7,047 nucleotides of DNA from Flavobacterium sp. Lineage in GTDB: Bacteria; Bacteroidota; Bacteroidia; Flavobacteriales; Flavobacteriaceae. The stretch is from assembly GCA_030682755.1 (NCBI GenBank), contig JAUXNR010000769.1, forward strand, positions 1-7,047, in the 5' to 3' direction. Shown here in pieces: positions 1 to 6,404 of the stretch (position 1 is the stretch's first letter; each line of letters opens with the position of its first letter). A program made the position numbers and the translations under genes. The notes beneath the pieces were generated by a model. The model was not told the DNA's origin. It worked only from the letters and a program-made list of their open reading frames with translations, and searched no databases.

Positions 1-131
1 ATGTTCGGATGATGCACGAGCAATTGAAGATTTTCATTTTTAAATCCTGTCCACCAGTTGGGTGGTTCAATTCGATTGACTTGAGCTATTGCAGAAGTCG
101 ATATTAGTAAAAAAATAAGTAGCTTTTTCAT
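1..131 (-). CDS. SusA-like GH13 neopullulanase/cyclomaltodextrinase, N-terminus only
   Basis: Only the first 43 codons are present and the gene continues past the left edge. The product starts MKKLLIFLLISTSAIA-Q, a short type I signal peptide with likely cleavage after residue 16 and no lipobox cysteine, so an exported, probably periplasmic, protein is expected. Mature residues 21-43 read IEPPNWWTGFKNENLQLLVH, which resembles the start of the N-terminal domain of Bacteroidota SusA-type GH13 enzymes (cyclomaltodextrinase/neopullulanase N domain, with its PPxWWxGxKNxxLQL signature). Members hydrolyse malto-oligosaccharides, cyclodextrins or pullulan. It is the last visible gene of the minus-strand operon, fitting a role in supplying maltose to the transporter and phosphorylase. 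Its start codon (129-131) is only 2 bases from the end of an inverted repeat bounding the upstream GxxExxY cassette. The catalytic domain is not visible, so exact specificity is unknown. Confidence 0.85.
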   Translation of the reverse strand, partial: MKKLLIFLLISTSAIAQVNRIEPPNWWTGFKNENLQLLVHHPN

Positions 132-133
132 TT

Positions 134-165
134 TTTAAACCATTAAGAGATTAAGATTCATTAAG
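134..165 (+). repeat. Left terminal inverted repeat of the GxxExxY cassette
   Basis: This 32-bp arm matches the reverse complement of 623-654 at 29 of 32 positions; the mismatches are at 148, 149 and 156. It starts TTTAAACC and holds three NATTAAG units beginning at 141, 149 and 159. The inner edge lies 2 bases from the GxxExxY stop codon (168-170) and the outer edge 2 bases from the GH13 start codon. Confidence 0.85.
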
Positions 166-167
166 AG

Positions 168-587
168 TTATTCATCATCTAACATTTGAAAATATTCATT
201 TACAAATGGTTTTGTTGATTTCGTAATATTTGTTGTATTAAAATTTATCAGTAAGCCTTGTGGTCTTTTTAATAAATTCATATAAGTTAAAATTTTAGCT
301 TCGTGAATAGGATGAAAGCTGTCCACTGTTTTTAATTCAACAACTACGCAGTCATTTACTAGAAGATCGAGTCTTAATTGACTTTCCAATTCTAACTCAT
401 CATATTCAATCTTAATAATTAGTTGTTGCTTGACATCATATCCATTTTTTTCAAGTTCATATTTCAAACATTCTTCATAGACACTCTCTAACAAACCCGG
501 TCCTAATCTCTTGTGAACTTTTATGGCATAGCCAACTATTTCATAAGATAATTGAGTAACTTCTTTTTTTGTTAATCGAACTTTCAT
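168..587 (-). CDS. GxxExxY family protein (PD-(D/E)XK nuclease-like)
   Basis: This small protein is 139 aa from the ATG at 585-587. An in-frame ATG at 603-605 would add six residues (MPFLYI) but lies inside the flanking repeat, so the inner start is preferred. Residues below are counted from the outer ATG. The family signature is clear: GPGLLESVY gives G37, E40 and Y43. RLDLLV at 78-83 followed by VVVELK at 87-92 supplies D80 and E90-x-K92, the arrangement of a PD-(D/E)XK nuclease core. The family is widespread and often multicopy in Bacteroidota; I know of no established biochemical role. It is in the same orientation as the sugar genes but has no apparent link to maltose metabolism. The coding region nearly fills the space between two 32-bp inverted repeats, suggesting an inserted cassette rather than an operon member. 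No promoter of its own is evident, so it may be read from operon transcription. Confidence 0.9.
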   Translation of the reverse strand: MKVRLTKKEVTQLSYEIVGYAIKVHKRLGPGLLESVYEECLKYELEKNGYDVKQQLIIKIEYDELELESQLRLDLLVNDCVVVELKTVDSFHPIHEAKILTYMNLLKRPQGLLINFNTTNITKSTKPFVNEYFQMLDDE

Positions 588-600
588 AATATATAAAAAA

Positions 601-641
601 GGCATTAAGAAGATTAAGAAAACTTAATGAACCTTAATGCC
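601..641. repeat. Nested inverted repeat upstream of GxxExxY gene
   Basis: GGCATTAAG at 601-609 is perfectly complementary to CTTAATGCC at 633-641. Inside it ATTAAG (613-618) pairs with CTTAAT (623-628) across an AAAA loop. The two stems could stack as one hairpin with a small internal loop. The right half overlaps the right cassette repeat, so this structure and the long-range cassette stem would compete. No T-run follows on the transcribed strand, so it is not a convincing terminator. Confidence 0.75.
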
Positions 642-654
642 TTAATGGTTTAAA
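623..654 (-). repeat. Right terminal inverted repeat of the GxxExxY cassette
   Basis: Read on the minus strand from 654, this arm starts TTTAAACC and carries NATTAAG units with the same 8- and 10-base spacing as the left arm. It matches that arm at 29 of 32 positions. It ends 12 bases before the GH65 stop codon (667-669), so together with 134-165 the cassette takes up nearly all of the space between the GH65 and GH13 genes. Confidence 0.85.
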
Positions 655-666
655 TTAATTGTTAAA

Positions 667-2970
667 CTAAACCGTTACTAAACTATTCGGTTCTACTAAA
701 ATTTCTTTTCCTTTTACAAAAACAGTAATTGGTTTATTTCCTTCCAATGAAAATTTCGTTTCATTAGATTGCACAGAAACTTTCAAAATTTGATTTCTGA
801 AATTAATTTTAAACGAATATCCTTTCCATTGTGTTGGGATTTTTGGTTCAAAATGTAAGGTTTCGTTTTTAACACGCATTCCACCAAAACCTTCAACAAT
901 ACTCATCCAAGTTCCGGCCATCGACGTGATATGTAAACCTTCGTGCACTTCTTTGTTATAATCATCTAAATCCAAACGGGAAGTTCGAAGATAGAACGTA
1001 TATGCTTGTTCCATTCTGTCCAAAACGGCAGCTTGAATCGAGTGGACACAAGGCGAAAGCGAACTTTCGTGAACGGTAAATGGTTCATAAAAATCAAAAT
1101 GTTTCTCTAATTGTTCTTTCGTGAAATGATCTTCAAAAAAGTAGAAACCTTGCAATGTATCGGCTTGTTTGATGTAAGGTGAACGTAAAATTCTATCCCA
1201 AGACCATTTTTGGTTAATGGGTCGCTGACTTTTATCTAAATCAGAAACTTTTACCAATTCTTTATCCAAAAATCCATCTTGTTGCAAATAGACATCGTGT
1301 TCTTCCGAATAGGGAAAATACATATTATCTGCAACTTCTTTCCAATGGTTAATTTCAGCCACAGAAAGTTTTACTTTATTTAAAATTCGAGTATAATCCG
1401 ACGAATATTCTTTTTCAATTTTATTGATTTGTTTAATCGTATAATCAATACACCATTTTGCAATATAATTAGTGTAAAAATTATTGTTTACGTTATTTTC
1501 ATATTCATTCGGACCCGTTACACCTAAAATCACAAACTGATTACGGTAAGTAGAGTAGGTAGCTCTTTGGTGCCAAAAACGAGCAATTCCGATTAAAACT
1601 TCCAGACCTTTTTCAGGAATATAGCTGTAATCTCCGGTGAATCGGTGATAATTGAAAATAGCAAAAGCAATCGCTCCATTTCTATGAATTTCTTCAAACG
1701 TAATTTCCCATTCGTTGTGACATTCTTCGCCGTTCATGGTCACCATCGGATATAAAGCAGCTCCGTTTTTGAAACCTAGTTTTGCAGCATTTTCAATCGC
1801 TTTTTCTAAATGATTGTAACGATAAGTCAATAGATTTCTGGCCACTTGCTGATCTTTGGTTGCCATATAAAAAGGAATGCAATACGCTTCGGTATCCCAA
1901 TAAGTTGATCCACCATATTTTTCTCCGGTAAATCCTTTCGGACCAATATTTAAACGAGAATCTTTCCCTAAATAGGTTTGATTTAATTGAAAAATATTGA
2001 AACGAATGCCTTGTTGAGCTTTCACATCGCCATCAATCGTAATATCGCTCATTTCCCAAATTTTTGCCCAAGCTTTGATTTGGTCTTCTAATAATTGGTT
2101 GTAACCGATGGATATTGCTTCAGATAAAACTTTTTTAGCAGCTTCTTCTGGGTTTTCATGATTCATCGAAACGGTGTAACCACCTATTTTTTGAATAGAC
2201 GTCGATTGATTTTTGGTAACTGAAACTTCATACGAAAATTCAATTTTATCATTTGAAGATGCAACGTTGGACGGAGAAGCATTCACATTTTTCCCATCAA
2301 CCAAAATCGTATTTTGCATAAAAGTGGTCGCTGTGAAATGCGTTTTAAATGTTCTTGCAGTTACAAAAGCTTCGTTTCCATTGTTTTTTACATTTAATGG
2401 TTCCCAAAATTTTTCTTCCCAGTTGGCATCTTCGTTGTGAACACCGGCATCAATGTAAGGTTTGAAAACAATCTTCGCATCCTGATTTAAAGCGGTAATT
2501 TGATAGTTAATTACACCCACTTCATCCAAATCTAATGAAAGAAAACGACGCACTTGTACTTCAATTTCAGTTCCGTTTTGAAGTTTTGCCATGAAAGATC
2601 GATGATACCAACCTTCTTTCATATTCAGTTCTCTACGGAAGTTTTTCACCCTTGCACAATTGGCTAAATCTAAATTTTCACCGTTGATTTCGATGTTAAT
2701 TCCAATCCAATTTGGAGCATTAAGTACTTTGGCAAAATATTCGGGATAACCGTTTTTCCACCAACCCACTTTTGTTTTATCGGGATAATAAATTCCGGCA
2801 ATATAACTTCCTTGGAAGGTTTTTCCGGAATAATATTCTTCAAAATTTGCACGTTGTCCCATCGCACCGTTTCCGATGCTGAACAAACTTTCAGAAGACT
2901 TAACCAGGTCTTGTTCAAATCCTTCTTCAATAATCGACCAGTTATCTGGTATGATATAATCTTGGTTCAT
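667..2970 (-). CDS. GH65 family phosphorylase, probable maltose phosphorylase
   Basis: The 767-aa product is a full-length GH65 enzyme, close to the roughly 750 aa usual for maltose phosphorylases. The expected layout is an N-terminal beta-sandwich (about 10-265), a helical linker, an (alpha/alpha)6 barrel (about 320-690) and a small C-terminal beta domain. Conserved segments are YGGSTYWDTEAY (352-363), MNGEECHNEWEITFEEIHRNGA (412-433) and VTGPNEYENN (484-493). E489 in the last matches the general acid of the family. KQAD (601-604), HESSLSP (634-640) and GLHITSMAGTW (678-688) match the region that binds phosphate. The family inverts configuration, so maltose plus phosphate would give glucose and beta-glucose 1-phosphate in the cytoplasm. 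The beta-phosphoglucomutase gene directly upstream uses exactly that product. Trehalose, kojibiose or nigerose phosphorylase are alternatives that sequence alone does not exclude; the SusA/SusC-type neighbours favour maltose. Confidence 0.93.
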   Translation of the reverse strand: MNQDYIIPDNWSIIEEGFEQDLVKSSESLFSIGNGAMGQRANFEEYYSGKTFQGSYIAGIYYPDKTKVGWWKNGYPEYFAKVLNAPNWIGINIEINGENLDLANCARVKNFRRELNMKEGWYHRSFMAKLQNGTEIEVQVRRFLSLDLDEVGVINYQITALNQDAKIVFKPYIDAGVHNEDANWEEKFWEPLNVKNNGNEAFVTARTFKTHFTATTFMQNTILVDGKNVNASPSNVASSNDKIEFSYEVSVTKNQSTSIQKIGGYTVSMNHENPEEAAKKVLSEAISIGYNQLLEDQIKAWAKIWEMSDITIDGDVKAQQGIRFNIFQLNQTYLGKDSRLNIGPKGFTGEKYGGSTYWDTEAYCIPFYMATKDQQVARNLLTYRYNHLEKAIENAAKLGFKNGAALYPMVTMNGEECHNEWEITFEEIHRNGAIAFAIFNYHRFTGDYSYIPEKGLEVLIGIARFWHQRATYSTYRNQFVILGVTGPNEYENNVNNNFYTNYIAKWCIDYTIKQINKIEKEYSSDYTRILNKVKLSVAEINHWKEVADNMYFPYSEEHDVYLQQDGFLDKELVKVSDLDKSQRPINQKWSWDRILRSPYIKQADTLQGFYFFEDHFTKEQLEKHFDFYEPFTVHESSLSPCVHSIQAAVLDRMEQAYTFYLRTSRLDLDDYNKEVHEGLHITSMAGTWMSIVEGFGGMRVKNETLHFEPKIPTQWKGYSFKINFRNQILKVSVQSNETKFSLEGNKPITVFVKGKEILVEPNSLVTV

Positions 2971-2986
2971 TAAATTTTTGTTTAAA

Positions 2987-3013
2987 AAGTTTAAGTTTCA
3001 AGTTTCAAGTTTT
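2987..3013. repeat. AAGTTTC heptamer tandem repeat
   Basis: Four successive units read AAGTTT (2987-2992), AAGTTTC (2993-2999), AAGTTTC (3000-3006) and AAGTTTT (3007-3013). They lie in the 81-bp gap between beta-phosphoglucomutase and the GH65 gene. There are too few and too short units for a CRISPR array. Confidence 0.75.
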
Positions 3014-3037
3014 GTTGAATGATTTTAAAACTTGAAA
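3003..3037 (-). repeat. Intra-operon stem-loop between pgmB and GH65 gene
   Basis: TTTCAAGTTTT (3003-3013) and AAAACTTGAAA (3027-3037) form perfect 11-bp arms around a 13-base loop. The left arm is built from the last units of the heptamer tandem repeat. On the transcribed strand the hairpin lies after the pgmB stop codon (3052-3054) and before the GH65 start. No long T-run follows it, so RNA processing or differential stability within the operon is more likely than complete termination. Confidence 0.6.
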
Positions 3038-3051
3038 ACATTAAAATTTTA

Positions 3052-3708
3052 CTATTTATTTATTAGGTTTTGTATAAAATTCAGATCGATGTGTGTAAAA
3101 TCAGGAAATACGAATTGAGCTTCATGCAAAATACTTTCTTCTCCAATTCCAACACTTGTCATTCCGGCGATATTTGCGGCTTGAACTCCGGCCACAGAAT
3201 CTTCAAAAACGATACATTTTTCATTTGAAAAATCTACTTTTTTAGCTCCTTGAAGAAAAACTTCAGGATCCGGTTTTGCATTGGTAACGTCATTTCCGTC
3301 CACAATAGCATCGAAATAATCAATAATTTTTGCTTTTTCTAAAATTGGTTTTGCGTTTTTACTGGCAGAACCTAAAACGATTTTTTGATTGTTTTCTTTT
3401 AAATAGATTAAAACAGGCAAAACGCCGGGCAAAATTTCGCTTTCATCCATCGTTACTAAATAGGACAAATAGTCTTCATTTTTTTGAACGAGCCATATGT
3501 TTTTTTCTTCTTGTGTTGCGTCAATATTCCCTAATTTTAAGATAATATCGAGTGAACGAACACGACTCACGCCTTTTAATTCTTCATTGTGTTCGGGTGT
3601 AAATTCGATTCCCAATTGTTGAGCAATTTTTTGCCAAGCTAAATAGTGATATTTGGCTGTGTCAACGATTACGCCGTCGAGGTCGAATATGAAACATTTT
3701 TGATTCAT
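3052..3708 (-). CDS. pgmB: Beta-phosphoglucomutase
   Basis: This 218-aa cytoplasmic HAD-superfamily enzyme converts beta-glucose 1-phosphate to glucose 6-phosphate. Its residues align almost position for position with the well-studied Lactococcus lactis enzyme. DLDG (9-12) supplies the nucleophile D9 and acid/base D11. H21 and W25 lie in the cap region, followed by the substrate loop KGVSR (45-49), the phosphate-binding GSASKN (113-118), K145 and the magnesium-binding E169-D170. The start codon overlaps the transporter stop by one base (TAATG on the minus strand), a sign of translational coupling. The neighbouring GH65 phosphorylase makes its substrate, so the pair feeds maltose glucose units to glycolysis with one phosphorylation costing no ATP. 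The length is normal and no active-site residue is missing. Confidence 0.95.
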   Translation of the reverse strand: MNQKCFIFDLDGVIVDTAKYHYLAWQKIAQQLGIEFTPEHNEELKGVSRVRSLDIILKLGNIDATQEEKNIWLVQKNEDYLSYLVTMDESEILPGVLPVLIYLKENNQKIVLGSASKNAKPILEKAKIIDYFDAIVDGNDVTNAKPDPEVFLQGAKKVDFSNEKCIVFEDSVAGVQAANIAGMTSVGIGEESILHEAQFVFPDFTHIDLNFIQNLINK

Positions 3709-5054
3709 TAGTTTTGTACTACATCATCCACATCTTTTACTTTGTAAACTAAGGCAGCGGCAATTAAAAAACTGACACCACTGGTTACAAGAGCAAAAAT
3801 GGCATGATCATTATATAAATATTTAACAAGTAATCCTCCAATGAGGGCATTAATAATCTGTGGAATTACAATAAAGAAATTGAAAATTCCCATGTAAACT
3901 CCCATTTTTTTAGGTTGAATAGATCCGGCTAAAATGGCATAAGGCATTGATAAAATACTTGCCCAAGCAATTCCGACACAAATCATAGAAAAAATAAGAG
4001 TTTCTTTGTTTGGCATGAAATAAATTGAAATCAAACCGATTCCACCAATGATTAAAGAAATTGCATGTGTTTTCTTTCGTCCAATTTGTTTCGCAATGTA
4101 AGGAAGGGTAAAGGCAAAAATCATCGAAACGAAGTTGTAAACCCCAAAAAGAATTCCGACCCAATTTCCAGCATCATCAAATAATGGGTTTTTAACATCA
4201 TCTGATGCTAAGCCATAAATGTGCTGTGCAATGGCAGGAGTTGTAAATACCCACATTCCGAATAGTCCAAACCAAGAAAAGAATTGTACCATACTTAATT
4301 GACGCATAGTGGTAGGCATTTTGGCAAAATCTTCAAAAATGTCTAACAATCGTGCTGGTTTTTCATCACCAATCGCATCTTTATGAGCTTTTTCATCAGT
4401 AAAATTTTCTAATTCTTGTGGCGAATATTCATGAGTAGTAACCACAGTAACCAAAATGGTAATAATTAAAATAGCAGCACCAATGACAAATGACCAAATT
4501 AAATCATTTGGAATTCCACTTTCGGTTTCACCTGTAACTCCCGTCCATTTTAAAAAAGAGGGTAGAATGGAACCGACAACTGCACCCATTCCAATTAAAG
4601 CAGTTTGCACGCTAAAACCTAAGGTTCGTTGATCCGTTCGAAGGTTGTCTCCAACCAAAGCACGGAAAGGTTCCATGGCAATGTTAAATGAAACGTCCAT
4701 AATCATTAGCATTCCGGCACCAACCCATAGAGCTGGTAAAAAAGCAATGAAAATTTCAGATTGTGGCATTAAAATTAATCCGACAGAAGCTAGAACAGCA
4801 CCAAGTAAGAAAAATGGTTTTCTTCTTCCAAAGCGACCCCAAGTATTATCACTGTAGTGACCAATAATGGGTTGAACAATTAATCCTGTTAGTGGAGCAA
4901 TAATCCAAAACCACGAAAGTTCGTGAACATCGGCAACAACTTTTTGAAGAATTCTACTGGCATTTGAATTTTGAAGGGCAAAACCCATTTGTATTCCTAA
5001 GAAACCGAAACTCATGTTCCAAATTTCCCAGAAACTTAACTTACGCTTTTCCAT
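3708..5054 (-). CDS. MFS sugar transporter, probable maltose importer (GPH/SLC45-like)
   Basis: This 448-aa inner-membrane protein has about 12 hydrophobic segments: roughly residues 12-30, 47-66, 80-97, 104-124, 146-166, 185-207, 252-272, 297-318, 328-346, 352-372, 388-410 and 417-437. A charged central loop (about 208-250) separates the two halves. GHYSDNTWGRFGRRKPF (65-81) after the second segment is the signature loop of the sucrose/maltose branch of the major facilitator superfamily. Such proteins couple disaccharide uptake to cation entry. Position directly before pgmB and the GH65 gene points to maltose as substrate, by inference from context. The product starts MEKRKLSFWEIW, typical of the group, and no better upstream start is seen. 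A Bacteroidota-type promoter and a strong dyad lie in the 157-bp leader region, so the gene may head its own transcription unit. Confidence 0.88.
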   Translation of the reverse strand: MEKRKLSFWEIWNMSFGFLGIQMGFALQNSNASRILQKVVADVHELSWFWIIAPLTGLIVQPIIGHYSDNTWGRFGRRKPFFLLGAVLASVGLILMPQSEIFIAFLPALWVGAGMLMIMDVSFNIAMEPFRALVGDNLRTDQRTLGFSVQTALIGMGAVVGSILPSFLKWTGVTGETESGIPNDLIWSFVIGAAILIITILVTVVTTHEYSPQELENFTDEKAHKDAIGDEKPARLLDIFEDFAKMPTTMRQLSMVQFFSWFGLFGMWVFTTPAIAQHIYGLASDDVKNPLFDDAGNWVGILFGVYNFVSMIFAFTLPYIAKQIGRKKTHAISLIIGGIGLISIYFMPNKETLIFSMICVGIAWASILSMPYAILAGSIQPKKMGVYMGIFNFFIVIPQIINALIGGLLVKYLYNDHAIFALVTSGVSFLIAAALVYKVKDVDDVVQN

Positions 5055-5080
5055 TATCGTAATTAATTGATTAATAATAC

Positions 5081-5102
5081 GATAAGCGGTTTATGGCTTA
5101 TC
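5081..5102 (-). repeat. Hairpin in transporter leader
   Basis: GATAAGC (5081-5087) and GCTTATC (5096-5102) form perfect 7-bp arms around an 8-base loop, 27 bases upstream of the transporter start codon. The right arm shares bases 5100-5102 with the larger dyad at 5100-5139, so both cannot be fully paired in the same RNA. The sequence towards the start codon is AT-rich but has no uninterrupted T-run. Confidence 0.55.
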
Positions 5103-5139
5103 AAAACTTGTGGGTTCGAAGTAAAATACAAGTTTTGAT
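5100..5139. promoter_or_regulatory. Long dyad in transporter leader: possible operator or attenuator
   Basis: ATCAAAACTTG (5100-5110) and CAAGTTTTGAT (5129-5139) are perfect 11-bp inverted repeats separated by 18 bases. They begin about 13 bases past the putative -7 box at 5152-5159, so the dyad would lie at the very start of the transcript or just after its start site. It could bind a dimeric regulator or fold in RNA. The spacer and right arm contain the 18-bp element also found upstream of the susC-like gene. ATCAAAACTT also recurs at 6318-6327 in that region. Confidence 0.55.
5115..5132 (+). repeat. 18-bp element shared with the susC-like leader (copy 1)
   Basis: TTCGAAGTAAAATACAAG occurs here and again, identically, at 6405-6422. 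Flanking bases differ, so the identity ends sharply at 18 bp. This copy lies in the transporter leader, reversed relative to the direction of that gene. I could not find a third copy in the window. Confidence 0.8.
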
Positions 5140-5151
5140 TAATAATGGTTA

Positions 5152-5159
5152 CAAATATA
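5152..5159 (-). promoter_or_regulatory. Putative Bacteroidota -7 promoter box for the transporter gene
   Basis: The minus strand reads TATATTTG, an exact match to the Bacteroidota TAnnTTTG -7 consensus. A T-run at 5176-5180 lies about 17-20 bases upstream, where the TTTG -33 element is expected, but matches it poorly. Transcription would start near 5145, giving a leader of about 90 bases before the transporter ATG. The match rests mainly on the -7 box. Confidence 0.5.
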
Positions 5160-5211
5160 TATTTTTTTCTATTCGAAAAATTTATTAAGCTTAAATATTT
5201 TAGGAGAAAAT

Positions 5212-6231
5212 TTATTTTGTAGATTCTCTTTCCACCAAATGCGTTTCAATAACTTCAGTTTTGAATTGATCTTCATCCCATTCATCGCTTTCCAACCTTT
5301 CGATAAGCATTTTGGCTGCTTTTTCTCCCATTTTAATGCCGTTTTGGCTTACAGTAGTAATGCTTGGGGAGGAATATTTAGAAATAATTCCATCTGTAAA
5401 TCCAATAACCGATAAATCTTCAGGTACATTAATGTTGTGTTTTAAAGCAGCTTTAATTGCAGTAACGGCAAATAATTCATTAACAGCAAAAACGGCATCA
5501 ATTTCATTGTTCTTTATCAGTTCTTCAATGAGGTTTTCACATGAATCAATGTCTTCAATTTTAAGAATTAAATCGTTGTTCACTTTTAAATCGTTTGTTT
5601 TTAAAGCTTTAATGTAGCCGTCAGTTCGGAGCTTACCCACACTAACATAATCTACGGTTGTGATTAAGGCAATCTTCTTCAATCCACTTTCGATTAAGGT
5701 TTGAACAGCATTGAAAGCGGCTAAATTATCATCAATAATGACTTTATCACACAAAATATCATTTGAAACCCTGTCAAACATAACAACAGGCATTCCTTGA
5801 TTTATAATCTCAGTAATGTGATGGAAATCTCTTTTTTGTTGCGTTTCTTTTGACAATGACATAATGAATCCATCAATACTGCCATTGGCCAACATTTCCA
5901 TATTGATAACCTCTTTGTCAAAAGATTCGTCAGACAAACAGACAATAACATTGTATCCGTTTTCATTGGCAAGATGTTCAATGCCGCTGATAACTGTTGC
6001 AAAAAAGTGATGTACAATTTCAGGAATAATAACACCAATTGTTTTGGTCTTTTTATTCTTTAAGCTTAAAGCAATATTGTTTGGTTTGTAGTTGTAAAGT
6101 TTAGCAAAAGCTTGCACTTTTAAGCGTGTGTCTTCACTGATTTCAGTGCTGTCTTTTAATGATTTTGAAACGGTAGAAATAGAAACATCGAGTTCTTTTG
6201 CAATCTGTTTTAAGGTAACTTTTCTTTTCAT
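5212..6231 (-). CDS. LacI-family transcriptional regulator
   Basis: The 339-aa protein has the normal LacI/GalR length and order. The N-terminal helix-turn-helix covers about 5-28, with TLKQIAKELDVSISTVSKSL containing the recognition helix. A hinge segment follows (PNNIALSLKNKKT, 50-62), then a periplasmic-binding-protein-like effector domain starting at KTIGVIIPEI (63-72). DGFIMSL (120-126), VVMFDR (149-154), ALITT (188-192), DAVFAVNE (245-252) and DLSVIGFTD (272-280) are landmarks of the two lobes. It should bind DNA as a dimer, with a sugar as effector. Being next to the maltose genes suggests it controls them, probably responding to maltose or a derivative; this is inference. A perfect palindrome with a central CG lies 104 bases upstream of its start in the divergent intergenic region, fitting control of itself, the susC-like gene, or both. 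The 157-bp gap to the transporter leaves open whether they share a transcript. Confidence 0.93.
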   Translation of the reverse strand: MKRKVTLKQIAKELDVSISTVSKSLKDSTEISEDTRLKVQAFAKLYNYKPNNIALSLKNKKTKTIGVIIPEIVHHFFATVISGIEHLANENGYNVIVCLSDESFDKEVINMEMLANGSIDGFIMSLSKETQQKRDFHHITEIINQGMPVVMFDRVSNDILCDKVIIDDNLAAFNAVQTLIESGLKKIALITTVDYVSVGKLRTDGYIKALKTNDLKVNNDLILKIEDIDSCENLIEELIKNNEIDAVFAVNELFAVTAIKAALKHNINVPEDLSVIGFTDGIISKYSSPSITTVSQNGIKMGEKAAKMLIERLESDEWDEDQFKTEVIETHLVERESTK

Positions 6232-6334
6232 TTTAGGGTAGGGTAAATAGTAAATTTTGAATAAAGATAAATTTAATTTTCTGTAATCGGAATTTTAGGG
6301 GTAAAAAACTATGAATTATCAAAACTTTTCAACA

Positions 6335-6348
6335 CGAAAACGTTTTCG
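6335..6348. promoter_or_regulatory. Probable LacI-type operator
   Basis: CGAAAACGTTTTCG is a perfect 14-bp palindrome with a central CG, the classic form of LacI/GalR operators. It lies in the 227-bp divergent region between the regulator (start at 6231) and the susC-like gene (start at 6459). That position fits the adjacent LacI-type protein as the ligand. Whether it represses or activates depends on promoter positions I could not fix. Confidence 0.72.
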
Positions 6349-6371
6349 GAGCACATTTAACAAATGTTCTC
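6349..6371. promoter_or_regulatory. Second dyad abutting the operator
   Basis: GAGCACATTT (6349-6358) and AAATGTTCTC (6362-6371) form inverted arms matching at 9 of 10 positions around AAC. It starts at the base after the LacI-type palindrome. It may be a separate protein site or a hairpin if transcribed; no family is assigned. Confidence 0.4.
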
Positions 6372-6404
6372 AAAAAACAGTTAGATTTTTACGTAAATTT
6401 AACA

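Noticed and set aside
128..133. Target-site duplication around the GxxExxY cassette
   Set aside because: The bases just outside the arms (TCATTT on the left, TTAATT at 655-660) do not form a convincing direct repeat.
168..587. GxxExxY gene as a restriction enzyme or toxin of a toxin-antitoxin pair
   Set aside because: No methylase or antitoxin gene is next to it, and the family has no established activity of this type. Only the nuclease-like fold can be suggested.
2213..2440. Open frame on the plus strand opposite the GH65 gene
   Set aside because: It lies wholly antisense to a well-supported gene, has no recognisable domain and no start signals. Similar frames at 2670-2930, 3330-3545, 3910-4164, 4645-4857, 5312-5617 and 5802-6038 were rejected for the same reason.
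2987..3037. Possible small CRISPR array
   Set aside because: The units are 7 bp, contiguous and without spacers, and no cas genes are present.
5185..5194. TTAAGCTTAA palindrome after the regulator gene as a terminator
   Set aside because: The palindrome has no loop and is all weak pairs except for two; the following T-run is short. It cannot be separated from chance in DNA this AT-rich.
6382..6401. TAGATTTT and TAAATTTA as -7 boxes for the susC-like gene
   Set aside because: Neither has the final G of TAnnTTTG and no TTTG lies 19-21 bases upstream. The promoter of this gene was left unassigned.
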